A DNA stretch of 29,766 bases, from positions 1-29,766 of the forward strand of contig CAYXHZ010000037.1 of assembly GCA_964465065.1 (NCBI GenBank), in the 5' to 3' direction. Position numbers and translations under genes: made by a program. The stretch's first letter is position 1. Each line of letters opens with the position of its first letter. The DNA is from CAYMND01 sp964465065. GTDB lineage: Bacteria > Acidobacteriota > Aminicenantia > UBA2199. Positions 15,367-23,104 of the stretch are shown piece after piece. The notes below the pieces were generated by a model. That model was not told the origin of the DNA. It was given only the letters and a program-made list of their open reading frames with translations, and searched no databases.

Positions 15367-16209
15367 ATGGCTGGTGGACAGTTTTCAGTTATCAACAATC
15401 TGGCGTCGGTGGATGCCCAGAGGAACCTGTACTTTTCCAACATCGGACTCAACAAGACCCTGGGCCGGATGGCCTCGGGCTACCGCATCGTTGAGGCCGG
15501 AGACGACGCGGCCGGTCTGGCGATCGCCAACGGGTTGAGAGCCGACGTGACCGCCCTGCAACAGGCGACCCGCAACGCCAACGACGGTATCGCCCTGATC
15601 CAGATCGCCGACGGCGCTCTGTCGAAAATTTCCGACCTGCTGACCCGTGCGGTCACCCTGGCCGAGCAATCGGCTTCGGAAACGGTCGGTGCCGATGAAA
15701 GAGGCACGATCAACACCGAGTATCAGCAGATTCTGCAGGAAATCAACCGGGTGGTCTCGGTATCCAACTTCAAGGGCGAACGGTTGTTCAGCGAATCCGG
15801 AGCGGTCCAGAAGTCGATTTACGTCGGCGACACCCAGATGGCTTCGTTCATCACCGTGTCCATCGCCGGCAACAACGGCGCCGGCACCACGGCTCTGGGA
15901 CTGGGAGCCTCGAACGTTTCCAGCGCGGCTTCGGCCATCAGCGCTCTCACCGAGCTGCAGACGGCTATCGCGTCCGTCTCCAAATGGAGAGGCGCTCTGG
16001 GTGCCCAGCAGAACCGGCTCACCAACTCGGTGGCCATCATCCAGGTGCAGTCTCAGAACCTGCAGGCGGCCGAATCGTCGATCCGCGACGCCAACATGGC
16101 TGAAGAGGTGGTCAACATGACCAAGTATCAGATCCTGCTTCAGTCCGGTATGGCCTCTCTGGCTCAGGCCAACGCCTCGGCCCAGTTGGTCTTGTCTCTG
16201 CTCCAGTAA
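15367..16209 (+). CDS. Flagellin, filament subunit (copy 2)
   Basis: 280-aa flagellin of D0/D1-only type, first gene of the flagellin-flaG-fliD-fliS-fliT unit. It carries the same conserved blocks as copy 1: NLASVDAQRN, LGRMASGYRI, DDAAGLAIANG, SASETVGADERG, RGALGAQQNRL and a C-terminal ILLQSGMASLAQANA that ends LVLSLLQ. It differs most in residues 112-200, the surface-facing part of D1. AAGGAGG precedes the ATG by 6 bases. Its leader has a GGA-loop hairpin. The flaG gene follows after 40 bp, and a strong hairpin lies early in flaG, which may let flagellin be produced in excess of its downstream partners. Confidence 0.95.
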   Translation: MAGGQFSVINNLASVDAQRNLYFSNIGLNKTLGRMASGYRIVEAGDDAAGLAIANGLRADVTALQQATRNANDGIALIQIADGALSKISDLLTRAVTLAEQSASETVGADERGTINTEYQQILQEINRVVSVSNFKGERLFSESGAVQKSIYVGDTQMASFITVSIAGNNGAGTTALGLGASNVSSAASAISALTELQTAIASVSKWRGALGAQQNRLTNSVAIIQVQSQNLQAAESSIRDANMAEEVVNMTKYQILLQSGMASLAQANASAQLVLSLLQ

Positions 16210-16249
16210 GTGAGTAAAATCACGAACAGGCAGTGACCGGAGGTAGAAG

Positions 16250-16750
16250 ATGATTGAACGGTTGGACGGATTAAGCCCGATCAACCCTCAGATATCCAAT
16301 GGGGGAGTCTACGACTCCCCCGCTACCTCTTCTGAGCAAATCAACCTTTTTTCACAGACTGCCGACCCGAAAACTGAAGAAAGAGCGGTCAGCGATGTGT
16401 TCGATTCCAGTTTCGTTTCTCCCAAAGCCGTCCGGCAGCGGGAGAAAGAGCAGAGCGAGAAAGCGGACACACCGGTCCAGGAGGCAGAGAACCTGCAGCT
16501 GGACAAGATCATCGAACGGCTCAACGAGAAGATGAGTCTGGCCAACCGGCAGCTTCAGTTCAGGCTTGACGAGCGGATAGGGCGTAATTACATCAGTATC
16601 ATCGATAAACAGACCCGGGAAACCATCAAGGAGTTTCCACCCGAGGAAATCCGGAATTTCATGGCTCAGGTGATCGAATTCGAAAAACAGATGATGTCGG
16701 GCGGCCAAGAGGAGAATGCGGGTGAACTGATGATCAATATCGAGGTGTAA
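16250..16750 (+). CDS. flaG: FlaG family flagellar protein
   Basis: 166-aa protein. Residues from about 80 to the end match the FlaG family: IIERLNEKMSLANRQLQFRL, then DERIGRNYISIIDKQTRETI and KEFPPEEIRNFMAQ. The N-terminal 75 residues are polar, probably disordered and not conserved. FlaG proteins influence filament length in several bacteria; the mechanism is not settled. GGAGG upstream supports the start. The fliD start codon follows its stop by a single base, implying translational coupling. A perfect 9-bp hairpin lies at 16301-16321 within codons 18-24. Confidence 0.9.
   Translation: MIERLDGLSPINPQISNGGVYDSPATSSEQINLFSQTADPKTEERAVSDVFDSSFVSPKAVRQREKEQSEKADTPVQEAENLQLDKIIERLNEKMSLANRQLQFRLDERIGRNYISIIDKQTRETIKEFPPEEIRNFMAQVIEFEKQMMSGGQEENAGELMINIEV
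16301..16321 (+). promoter_or_regulatory. Strong hairpin inside the start of flaG
   Basis: GGGGGAGTC (16301-16309), loop TAC, GACTCCCCC (16313-16321): a perfect, GC-rich 9-bp stem about 90 bases after the flagellin stop. There is no T-run. It may protect the 3' end of the flagellin message or slow ribosomes entering flaG. Confidence 0.45.
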
Positions 16751-16751
16751 T

Positions 16752-18653
16752 ATGGCTTTTACGCTTGGTTCGGCGAGCGAGTCGAGTTCCGGGTCCATCA
16801 CCGGGCAGCTTGACGTTCAGTACATCGTAGAACAGATCATCTACGCCAAACAGGAACCCATCCGCGATCTGGAAGAATACCAGACTCTGTACGAGGCCAA
16901 AAAGACCGCCTTCCAGGAGCTCAACACCAAGCTGTCGGCCGTCGAGCGTTCGCTGTACGCCATGACCCGGACCGGATTCGACGCGAAAACGGTCAGTTCC
17001 AGCGACAGCTCCATCGTCAGCGCCAGCGCGGGCAGCACCGCCGATTCCGGCAATTACCAATTGACCGTCAAACAGCTGGCCAAAGCCCAGACCAGTGCCA
17101 CGACCACTTTTTCTTCCGCTTCGAATTCCGTTCTCAGCGAAGGCAGCAGCATCACCATCACGCAGGGCGACCAATCGCTGGAAATCGACATCACCGGCGA
17201 CACACGAAGTCTCAATGGCCTGAAAAACGCCATCAACTCTTCCGACCTCGACCTGACAGCCAGCGTCATCAACCAGGGCAGTTCCTATTATTTGCAGATC
17301 AGTTCCAACTCCACCGGTACCGACAACGGCTTTACCGTAAGCGATACCGGCGTGGGCAGCGCGATCACTTCCCGCCAGGCGGCCCAGGACGCCCAGTTCT
17401 ATCTCAATACCGATCCAGTCGCCCATCCCGACGATTACATCACCCGGCAGAGCAATTCCATCACCGACGTCATCGAAGGCGTCACCCTGCAGCTCAAGAA
17501 AGTGGATTCCAGTGCCGTCGATCTGGCTGTGGCCACCGATACCGCGGGCATAGCCGATTCCGTCGACAATTTCATCGAGCAGTTCAACGCCGCCATCAAT
17601 TACCTCAACGAACAGTTCACTTACGACGAGGCCGAAGAGAGAGCCGGCGTTTTGTCGGGCGAATCCACGGCCCGCAAGGCCCAGAGCGACCTGCTCGGCA
17701 TCATCAGCTCGCGCGTCGCCGGCCTGACGGAAACCGACAAGTACAAGACCCTTTCGACCATCGGTATCGACATGGCCAACGACGGTACGCTCAGCGTCGA
17801 TTCCAGCCGACTGACCAAGGCTTTGGAAGACGACCTGGACAACGTGATCCGGCTGTTCAAAAATCAGGGCGTCTCCAGCAATTCCGAGATTTCCTATTCC
17901 GGAAAGACCGCCGCGACGGTGGCCGGTACCTATGGCATCAACATCACCCGGGTGGCCGAACAGGCCAAACTGCTTGCCGACACCGAGATTGCCGCGACGC
18001 TGGGGAGCGATGCCTCCGACAACGAAACGCTGAGTTTCACCTGGCAGGGCAAGACGGCGACGGCTGCGCTGACTTTCGACATGAACCTCAGCCAGATCAT
18101 TGCGACCGTCAACAGCGCTCTGGATGGCGCCGGCATCATGGCTTCGGCCACTCAGACCGGGAATTTCCTGTCGGTGCTGAGTACGGAATACGGCAGCAGC
18201 CAAAGCCTGTCGGTATCCTCGACGGGTTCGGGATTGTTTTCCACGAGCAAGAGCGCCACCGGGATCGATGTGGCCGGCAGCATCGGCGGCAACAGCGCCA
18301 AAGGCAGCGGACAGTTTCTGACCGGAACTACGGGAGACAGTACGGGGCTGATGGTGTTCGTCGAGAGTCAGACTGTGGGTGACAAGGGTGCGGTGAGCGT
18401 GACTTTCGGTGTGGGCGAGCAGCTGCGGCAGCGGATGTACGACCTGACCTTCCCCTATACCGGTCTGTTGGACAAGAATGTCGAAGCCCTGGACAAGCAG
18501 TTGGAGAACATCGACGACAAGATCGCCGAAATCAATCGTCGCCTGGTGGTGGAAGAGGATTTGCTGATCTCTCAGTACACCAAGGCAAACGAGGCGCTGG
18601 CGCAGTTGGAATACCTGCAGTCGACGCTCAGTAACAGCAGTACTAAAACTTAG
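16752..18653 (+). CDS. fliD: Flagellar filament cap protein FliD
   Basis: 633-aa hook-associated protein 2, the pentameric or hexameric cap that folds incoming flagellin at the filament tip. The FliD N-terminal domain spans about residues 15-115 (GQLDVQYIVEQIIYAKQEPI and an ELNTKLSAVERSL helix). The FliD C-terminal domain runs to the end, with DNFIEQFNAAINYLNEQ, SLLGIISSR-like text around the DLLGIISSRVAG block, and a terminal coiled coil (KNVEALDKQLENIDDKIAE). The Ser/Thr-rich middle is the variable exposed part. At 633 aa it is longer than the enterobacterial protein, but lengths vary widely. It starts one base after flaG; fliS follows 35 bp later, the usual fliD-fliS order. Confidence 0.93.
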   Translation: MAFTLGSASESSSGSITGQLDVQYIVEQIIYAKQEPIRDLEEYQTLYEAKKTAFQELNTKLSAVERSLYAMTRTGFDAKTVSSSDSSIVSASAGSTADSGNYQLTVKQLAKAQTSATTTFSSASNSVLSEGSSITITQGDQSLEIDITGDTRSLNGLKNAINSSDLDLTASVINQGSSYYLQISSNSTGTDNGFTVSDTGVGSAITSRQAAQDAQFYLNTDPVAHPDDYITRQSNSITDVIEGVTLQLKKVDSSAVDLAVATDTAGIADSVDNFIEQFNAAINYLNEQFTYDEAEERAGVLSGESTARKAQSDLLGIISSRVAGLTETDKYKTLSTIGIDMANDGTLSVDSSRLTKALEDDLDNVIRLFKNQGVSSNSEISYSGKTAATVAGTYGINITRVAEQAKLLADTEIAATLGSDASDNETLSFTWQGKTATAALTFDMNLSQIIATVNSALDGAGIMASATQTGNFLSVLSTEYGSSQSLSVSSTGSGLFSTSKSATGIDVAGSIGGNSAKGSGQFLTGTTGDSTGLMVFVESQTVGDKGAVSVTFGVGEQLRQRMYDLTFPYTGLLDKNVEALDKQLENIDDKIAEINRRLVVEEDLLISQYTKANEALAQLEYLQSTLSNSSTKT

Positions 18654-18688
18654 CTCAGAAGAGACGATATATCTGTAGGAGCAGAGCC

Positions 18689-19144
18689 ATGACTGATGAT
18701 TTTTTCTATCTCAAGAGCAATGTGGAGGGGATGAGCGAGGACGAACGGATCCTGTTCATCTACACGGAATTGCTGAAAATCCTCGGTCGGGCTCAGATGC
18801 ACATGCGGCGTGGCGAAATCGAACCACGGGTAACGGCCATCAACAAGGCCATCGATATCATTTTTACATTGAATTCCATTCTCAGCCTGGAAGGGGGCAT
18901 CATTTCCGCCCAGTTCCGGGCCCTGTACATTTACGCCATCAACCAGCTGTCGACCGCCAATTCGCGCAAGAGCGAGAAGCATTTGGATGAGGTCATCAAG
19001 ATATTCAGAGAACTTCAGGAAACCTGGTCTGAGAAAATCCGCAAAGACAAGAACGAGTTGACCAACCATGAACAAACTGTATCGGCCAATGAACAGCGGG
19101 CGTCCGTGCAAAGGCAGCTGGATGGAGTGGAACTGTATGGGTGA
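18689..19144 (+). CDS. fliS: Flagellin export chaperone FliS
   Basis: 151-aa helical protein of the FliS family, which binds the flagellin C-terminus in the cytoplasm and prevents early polymerisation. Recognisable segments are DERILFIYTELLKILGRAQ (residues 18-36), EPRVTAINKAIDIIFTLNS (about 45-63) and ALYIYAINQLSTANSRKS. It follows fliD, the position expected for the family. A TAGGAG precedes the ATG. The C-terminal 25 residues are polar and longer than in many FliS proteins. Its stop overlaps the start of the next gene by 8 bp (ATGGGTGA). Confidence 0.87.
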   Translation: MTDDFFYLKSNVEGMSEDERILFIYTELLKILGRAQMHMRRGEIEPRVTAINKAIDIIFTLNSILSLEGGIISAQFRALYIYAINQLSTANSRKSEKHLDEVIKIFRELQETWSEKIRKDKNELTNHEQTVSANEQRASVQRQLDGVELYG

Positions 19145-19520
19145 TCGCGGCATAATCGACCATCTCATGGCCATTCTCAAGCACCTGGACTCGGTATCGC
19201 TGCATCTGGAAAAAAACGACTGGGATGCCATTGAAAGAGAGTTCGCGTCGGTGCTGACTCACCAGAAGGCCCTGAGCGACAGCGGCGGTCGCATCGAAGA
19301 ATTGCTGCAGACCGATCCCAGTTTCAGCGATCTCTATCAGACTCAGAAAAATTTGCTGGCCAAAAAAATTACCGAAGTCAAACAGGCCATCGAAGCCTGG
19401 AAAAGTACCCAGCAGCAGAAAATCGCCAAATCGCAAAACCTGCTGCAGAATATTTCCAAGTATCAGCCCGACCAAAAAAAGGACAGCACGGCCAATTTCA
19501 TCGACAAAACGATCGAATAA
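19137..19520 (+). CDS. Probable FliT-type flagellar chaperone
   Basis: 127-aa, almost wholly helical, charged protein with no clear single motif. Its position directly after fliD and fliS, with an 8-bp overlap, and its size match FliT- or FlgN-like export chaperones, which bind FliD or the hook-junction proteins. Heptad-like helices run through about residues 5-50 and 60-105; the tail ends NFIDKTIE. The start at 19137 is chosen because it overlaps the fliS stop and follows GGAGTGG; an earlier ATG at 19068 would cause a long overlap. The assignment rests mainly on context. Confidence 0.6.
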   Translation: MGDRGIIDHLMAILKHLDSVSLHLEKNDWDAIEREFASVLTHQKALSDSGGRIEELLQTDPSFSDLYQTQKNLLAKKITEVKQAIEAWKSTQQQKIAKSQNLLQNISKYQPDQKKDSTANFIDKTIE

Positions 19521-19541
19521 ATCCGGCCGGTCCCGATTCGG

Positions 19542-19578
19542 TTGACAATTATGCGGATTTCCGCCATTGTAGTACAAT
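19542..19578 (+). promoter_or_regulatory. Promoter and operator-like palindromes upstream of tpx
   Basis: TTGACA (19542-19547) and TACAAT (19573-19578) are present but 25 bp apart, too far for one standard promoter. The space is filled by an inverted repeat with arms ACAAT and GCGGA against TCCGC and ATTGT (19545-19570), overlapped by the palindrome ATTGTA-G-TACAAT (19566-19578). The 6-1-6 symmetry recalls operators of Fur/PerR-type repressors, but the sequence is not a recognised box. Confidence 0.4.
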
Positions 19579-19605
19579 ACTTACAGCTATTATCAGGAGG
19601 AGCCA

Positions 19606-20112
19606 ATGGCGTTAATCAGTTTGAAAGGTCAAACCATTCATACCAACGGCAATTTACCCGGTGTCGGACTGCTGGCACCCGATTTTGTGCTGACCGGATC
19701 GGATCTGAGCGATGTGAGTCTGGCTCAGTTCAAAGGAAAGCGTGTGGTACTCAATATCTTCCCCAGCCTGGATACACCGGTTTGCGCCAATTCGGTCCGT
19801 CGCTTCAACAAAGAGGTTTCCCAGATCCCCAATACGGTCCTGGTTTCAGTTTCCGCCGACCTGCCCTTCGCCCATGCCCGTTTCTGCGAGACCAACAATA
19901 TAACCAATGTCGTCAACGCCTCGGTCTTCCGCAGTCCGGATTTCGCCAAAGAATACGGAGTCGGATTGGTCGACGGCCCTCTGCGCGGCCTGCTGGCCCG
20001 GGCGGTGCTGATCCTGGACGAGCGTCAGCACGTACTATACCATGAACTGGTCGCCGAGATCACTCAGGAGCCCGATTATATCAAGGCCTTGAAAGCGCTG
20101 AAGACTCCGTGA
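19606..20112 (+). CDS. tpx: Thiol peroxidase Tpx (atypical 2-Cys peroxiredoxin)
   Basis: 168-aa peroxiredoxin that reduces hydrogen peroxide and alkyl hydroperoxides, recycled by thioredoxin. The peroxidatic Cys60 is in FPSLDTPVCANSVRRFN and the resolving Cys94 in ARFCETNNI, spaced as in Tpx proteins. The start LKGQTIHTNGNLP and the SADLPFAHARFC block are also diagnostic. A strong AGGAGGAG precedes the ATG. It stands 85 bp after the last flagellar gene with operator-like palindromes in between, so it is probably transcribed separately. Cytoplasmic: no signal peptide. Confidence 0.96.
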   Translation: MALISLKGQTIHTNGNLPGVGLLAPDFVLTGSDLSDVSLAQFKGKRVVLNIFPSLDTPVCANSVRRFNKEVSQIPNTVLVSVSADLPFAHARFCETNNITNVVNASVFRSPDFAKEYGVGLVDGPLRGLLARAVLILDERQHVLYHELVAEITQEPDYIKALKALKTP

Positions 20113-20149
20113 AGAAAACCCGCGGCCGGATTGATCCGTATACAATAGA

Positions 20150-21376
20150 ATGATGCGTCCAATATCGTTTTGTCTGATCGCAATTCTGTTGATCGCAGGG
20201 GCAGGCGATATCAGGGCGCAGAAAATCGTTTATCCGGCCTCCCGGACGGCGAAAATCCCCGTCGAATTGTTCGACGGCATCGTCTATGTGAAGGTGTTGC
20301 TCAACGATGAATTCGAGGCCCGATTGATGCTGGACACCGGTACGGACAGCTTGTCGGTCGTTTCTACCGAATTGGCCGAATCCATGGGGGTCCTGAGCCC
20401 GGATGGCGACCGGAACCGCTTTCTGGGCAGCCGGCGCAAGGATGTGCCGCACCTGTACGGTACCCGGCTGAAAATCGAAGGGATCGAATTGTCCGGCTAC
20501 GAGTTCATCGCCCTGCCCTTGCAGAAGCTGCAGGCATTCTGGGGCAGAAAGCTCGACGGGATACTCGGCGGCAATATCCTCAAGGAATTCGTCGTGACTA
20601 TCGATTACCAGAACCGCCATGTCATACTGGCCGATCGGCTCGCTGACAAAAAAGGCAAGCCCAAAGGCTATTGTTTACCGATGTCGGTCATGGGCACTAC
20701 GCCACTGGTTCAGGTCCATGTCGTCCGCCATGGCGATGCGACTCCAATCACAGGCCGGTTCATCGTCGATACCGGGGCGCGTCAATCCTTTTTCAACACT
20801 CCGTTCGTGCGTCGCCACGCACTGCTCAAACAGAGCGGACGCCTGATCGAAAACATCACCGGCTACGGCCTGGGCGGTTTGATCGTCGAAAAAGTGGGCC
20901 GGGTGGCCAGCATCGATCTGGGCGGTGCCCGCTTGCTGAATCCGGTCATGCAGATATCCGCCAACGACGATGGTCCCAATTCGTCCAGTCTGTTTGACGG
21001 AATCATCGGCGCCGATCTGTTGAGCCGTTTCACCGCGGTGTTCGATTTTTTCGGACAGAACCTCTACCTGGAACCGAATCGATCGTTTGCCGAGCCGTTT
21101 TTGTACGACATGAGCGGCATCTGCTTTTCCATCAACCAGACCGAACAGGGGGCTGCGCTGGTGCGGATCGTATACGTGGTCGCCGACAGCCCGGCCGCCG
21201 AGGCCGGTGTCCTGGAAGGCGATGTACTGGTCAGGGTCGACGGCAAGCCGGCCGCCGCCTTCACCATGCCGGAGCTCAAAGCCAAGTTCAAACGTGCCGG
21301 TGAAAAGGTCAACCTGGATCTCGAACGCGACGGCAAAGCCGTGAAGCTGACCCTGGTGCTGACTCCGTACATCTGA
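20150..21376 (+). CDS. Exported retropepsin-like protein with PDZ domain
   Basis: 408-aa exported protein. A signal peptide covers about residues 1-23. Two retropepsin-like halves follow in one chain, each with the catalytic Asp-Thr-Gly: LMLDTGTDS (Asp62) and FIVDTGARQS (Asp207), each followed by the matching DG-I-x-G strand (LDGILGGNIL, FDGIIGADLL). A C-terminal PDZ domain spans about residues 322-405 (SPAAEAGVLEGDVLVRVDG). It is probably an aspartic endopeptidase of the periplasm, though both sites active is inferred. No Shine-Dalgarno is visible, and TACAAT (20141-20146) lies just before ATGs at 20150 and 20153, so the message may be leaderless. The substrate is unknown. Confidence 0.82.
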   Translation: MMRPISFCLIAILLIAGAGDIRAQKIVYPASRTAKIPVELFDGIVYVKVLLNDEFEARLMLDTGTDSLSVVSTELAESMGVLSPDGDRNRFLGSRRKDVPHLYGTRLKIEGIELSGYEFIALPLQKLQAFWGRKLDGILGGNILKEFVVTIDYQNRHVILADRLADKKGKPKGYCLPMSVMGTTPLVQVHVVRHGDATPITGRFIVDTGARQSFFNTPFVRRHALLKQSGRLIENITGYGLGGLIVEKVGRVASIDLGGARLLNPVMQISANDDGPNSSSLFDGIIGADLLSRFTAVFDFFGQNLYLEPNRSFAEPFLYDMSGICFSINQTEQGAALVRIVYVVADSPAAEAGVLEGDVLVRVDGKPAAAFTMPELKAKFKRAGEKVNLDLERDGKAVKLTLVLTPYI

Positions 21377-21439
21377 GCCCCTGCACTCGATCGGAATGCG
21401 GCGACGAGCCGAAGTTCCGAATGCAAAGAGAGGGATAAC

Positions 21440-22486
21440 ATGAAAAAAATTCTGCTGACCGCCGCTTGGATCGTGTGCCTGCTCGCCGGACTGCCGGCCC
21501 AGACCGAAGAGCTGCTGGGGACGATTGTTGAACCGATCAAACCGCGTTTCATGGCCGTGGACGACGGACAGATCTACATCGCCGAACCGGCCACCGTGCA
21601 CATTTACAGTCTGGCGAATTTTCGAAAGATCGCCCAGTTCGGCAAGCCCGGCGGCGGCCCGGAGGAATTCATTGCCCAGGGGGATGCCGCCACGCTGATG
21701 GTCATACCCCGGGGCGGGGAACTGGTGGTCAGCGCCATGGGGAAACTCAACACCTATACCCGGGCTGGACGTTTTCTGAAAACGACGAAAATCCAGGCCG
21801 GTATGTACAGTTTCATGTTTTACCCGCTGGACAAGGGCTTTGTCGGCACCAGCTTCAGCGGCGATGAAAAGAACGGCGCCGCCTTCTCGGTCAATATCTA
21901 CGATGAGAAATTCACCCGGCTCAGCGAACTGAACCGCATGCCGATCAATGTGGGTGGCGGCAAGTTCAACCCCTTCGAAATGATGCGGCGCATGTCGTAC
22001 ACCGTGGACGGGAACCGGATCTTTGTGCTGGCCGATGACGACCTCAGTATGCTCGTCCGTTCCGCGACCGGCCAGCTGATCGGCAAGATCCCCCTGCTTC
22101 TCGAAAAAGTGCCCGTCACCCCGGACGATATCGAGACTATTCTCAAGGGCATGGTCCGGGGGCAGTCGGGGGCTCAGGCCGATCAGATCCGCAAGTTGAT
22201 GGAATTCCCGGATCATTTCCCGCCTCTGCTGAACTGTATCGCCGACCAGGATCGTTTATACCTGGTCAGCTGGAAGAAAAAGAAGGAAGAGCATCTTTGC
22301 GCCGTTTACGACATACCTAGCGGCCGGAAACTGACAGAGGTCTGGCTGCCCATCCAGTTCGTTTCGGGCATGCAACCGTTCCCGTATACCTTCAAGCATG
22401 GCTATTTTTATCGTGTTCAGGAACTTGCCGACGCCGACGAGCCCGACGAAGTGGTTCTGCGGGTCGTACGCAAAAAACTGCTCTGA
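21440..22486 (+). CDS. Secreted 6-bladed beta-propeller-like protein
   Basis: 348-aa protein with a signal peptide (hydrophobic about residues 5-18, cut near GLPAQ). The segment IAQFGKPGGGPEEF resembles the repeated F-G-x-x-G-x-G-P-x-E-F signature of 6-bladed beta-propeller (NHL-like) proteins found in gut and sediment bacteria, and short strands such as IYIAEPATVHIYSL fit propeller blades. The function of these proteins is largely unknown. The central region about residues 215-265 is helical and unlike a blade. GAGAGG precedes the ATG. It follows the retropepsin-PDZ gene by 63 bp and may be cotranscribed with it. Confidence 0.65.
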   Translation: MKKILLTAAWIVCLLAGLPAQTEELLGTIVEPIKPRFMAVDDGQIYIAEPATVHIYSLANFRKIAQFGKPGGGPEEFIAQGDAATLMVIPRGGELVVSAMGKLNTYTRAGRFLKTTKIQAGMYSFMFYPLDKGFVGTSFSGDEKNGAAFSVNIYDEKFTRLSELNRMPINVGGGKFNPFEMMRRMSYTVDGNRIFVLADDDLSMLVRSATGQLIGKIPLLLEKVPVTPDDIETILKGMVRGQSGAQADQIRKLMEFPDHFPPLLNCIADQDRLYLVSWKKKKEEHLCAVYDIPSGRKLTEVWLPIQFVSGMQPFPYTFKHGYFYRVQELADADEPDEVVLRVVRKKLL

Positions 22487-22589
22487 TTCCGGACGGCTGG
22501 CGCAAGGCTTTACCTGGACAAGCGTGCCGGGGCCGGCAATTTTTTGAAAATTTTCTCGTAAATGTACGGAAAACGGACCGGCAATTTCG

Positions 22590-22595
22590 TATAAT
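22590..22595 (+). promoter_or_regulatory. -10 element for a possibly leaderless alkyltransferase mRNA
   Basis: Perfect TATAAT ending 7 bases before the ATG at 22603, with no Shine-Dalgarno between. Transcription would begin at or next to the start codon. No clear -35 at the proper distance. Confidence 0.5.
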
Positions 22596-22602
22596 CGAAT
22601 TT

Positions 22603-23103
22603 ATGAGCATCAGCATTCAATACATGCCGACCCCTTACGGCGAGCTGATTCTGGGGTCTTACTTGGACCGGCTGTGCCTCTGTGACTGGCGTGAGCGCCC
22701 GCTGCGCCGCAGTATCGATGAACGGATCAAGAACGGGATCCAGGCTGTTTTCACCGAAGAGGAAAACCCGCTGAACAATCTGGCCCGGCAGCAGCTCGAG
22801 GAGTATTTCGCCGGCGTCAGACGCGTTTTCGATTTGCCGTTGCGGCTGGTGGGGACTCCGTTCCAGATCCGTGTCTGGGAAGAACTGCAACGTATTCCCT
22901 ACGGTCAGACGGACACCTATCGTGGCTTGGCCATCAAGCTGGCCAACGAGATGGCGTTCCGGGCCGTCGCCAACGCCTGCGCCGGCAACGCCCTGTCGCT
23001 GTTCATCCCCTGCCACCGGGTCATCGGCAGCCAGGGGGAACTGGTCGGTTATGCGGGCGGCAAGGAAACCAAGGAAAAACTGCTGCAAATGGAAAGCCGC
23101 TGA
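22603..23103 (+). CDS. ogt: Methylated-DNA--protein-cysteine methyltransferase
   Basis: 166-aa O6-alkylguanine-DNA alkyltransferase that transfers the alkyl group from damaged guanine to its own cysteine. The active-site motif FIPCHRVIG carries Cys137; the helix-turn-helix YRGLAIKLANEMAFRAVANAC carries the arginine finger Arg120, and the Asn hinge is Asn129. The C-terminal GYAGGKETKEKLLQME is typical. The N-terminal domain is short and divergent, as in Ogt-type enzymes; there is no Ada N-terminal domain. Translation is probably leaderless. Its stop is one base from the stop of the convergent PP-loop gene. Confidence 0.95.
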   Translation: MSISIQYMPTPYGELILGSYLDRLCLCDWRERPLRRSIDERIKNGIQAVFTEEENPLNNLARQQLEEYFAGVRRVFDLPLRLVGTPFQIRVWEELQRIPYGQTDTYRGLAIKLANEMAFRAVANACAGNALSLFIPCHRVIGSQGELVGYAGGKETKEKLLQMESR

Positions 23104-23104
23104 T

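Noticed and set aside
20675..22216. 513-codon minus-strand frame across the retropepsin and propeller genes
   Set aside because: It spans two well-supported plus-strand genes and has no recognisable domain.
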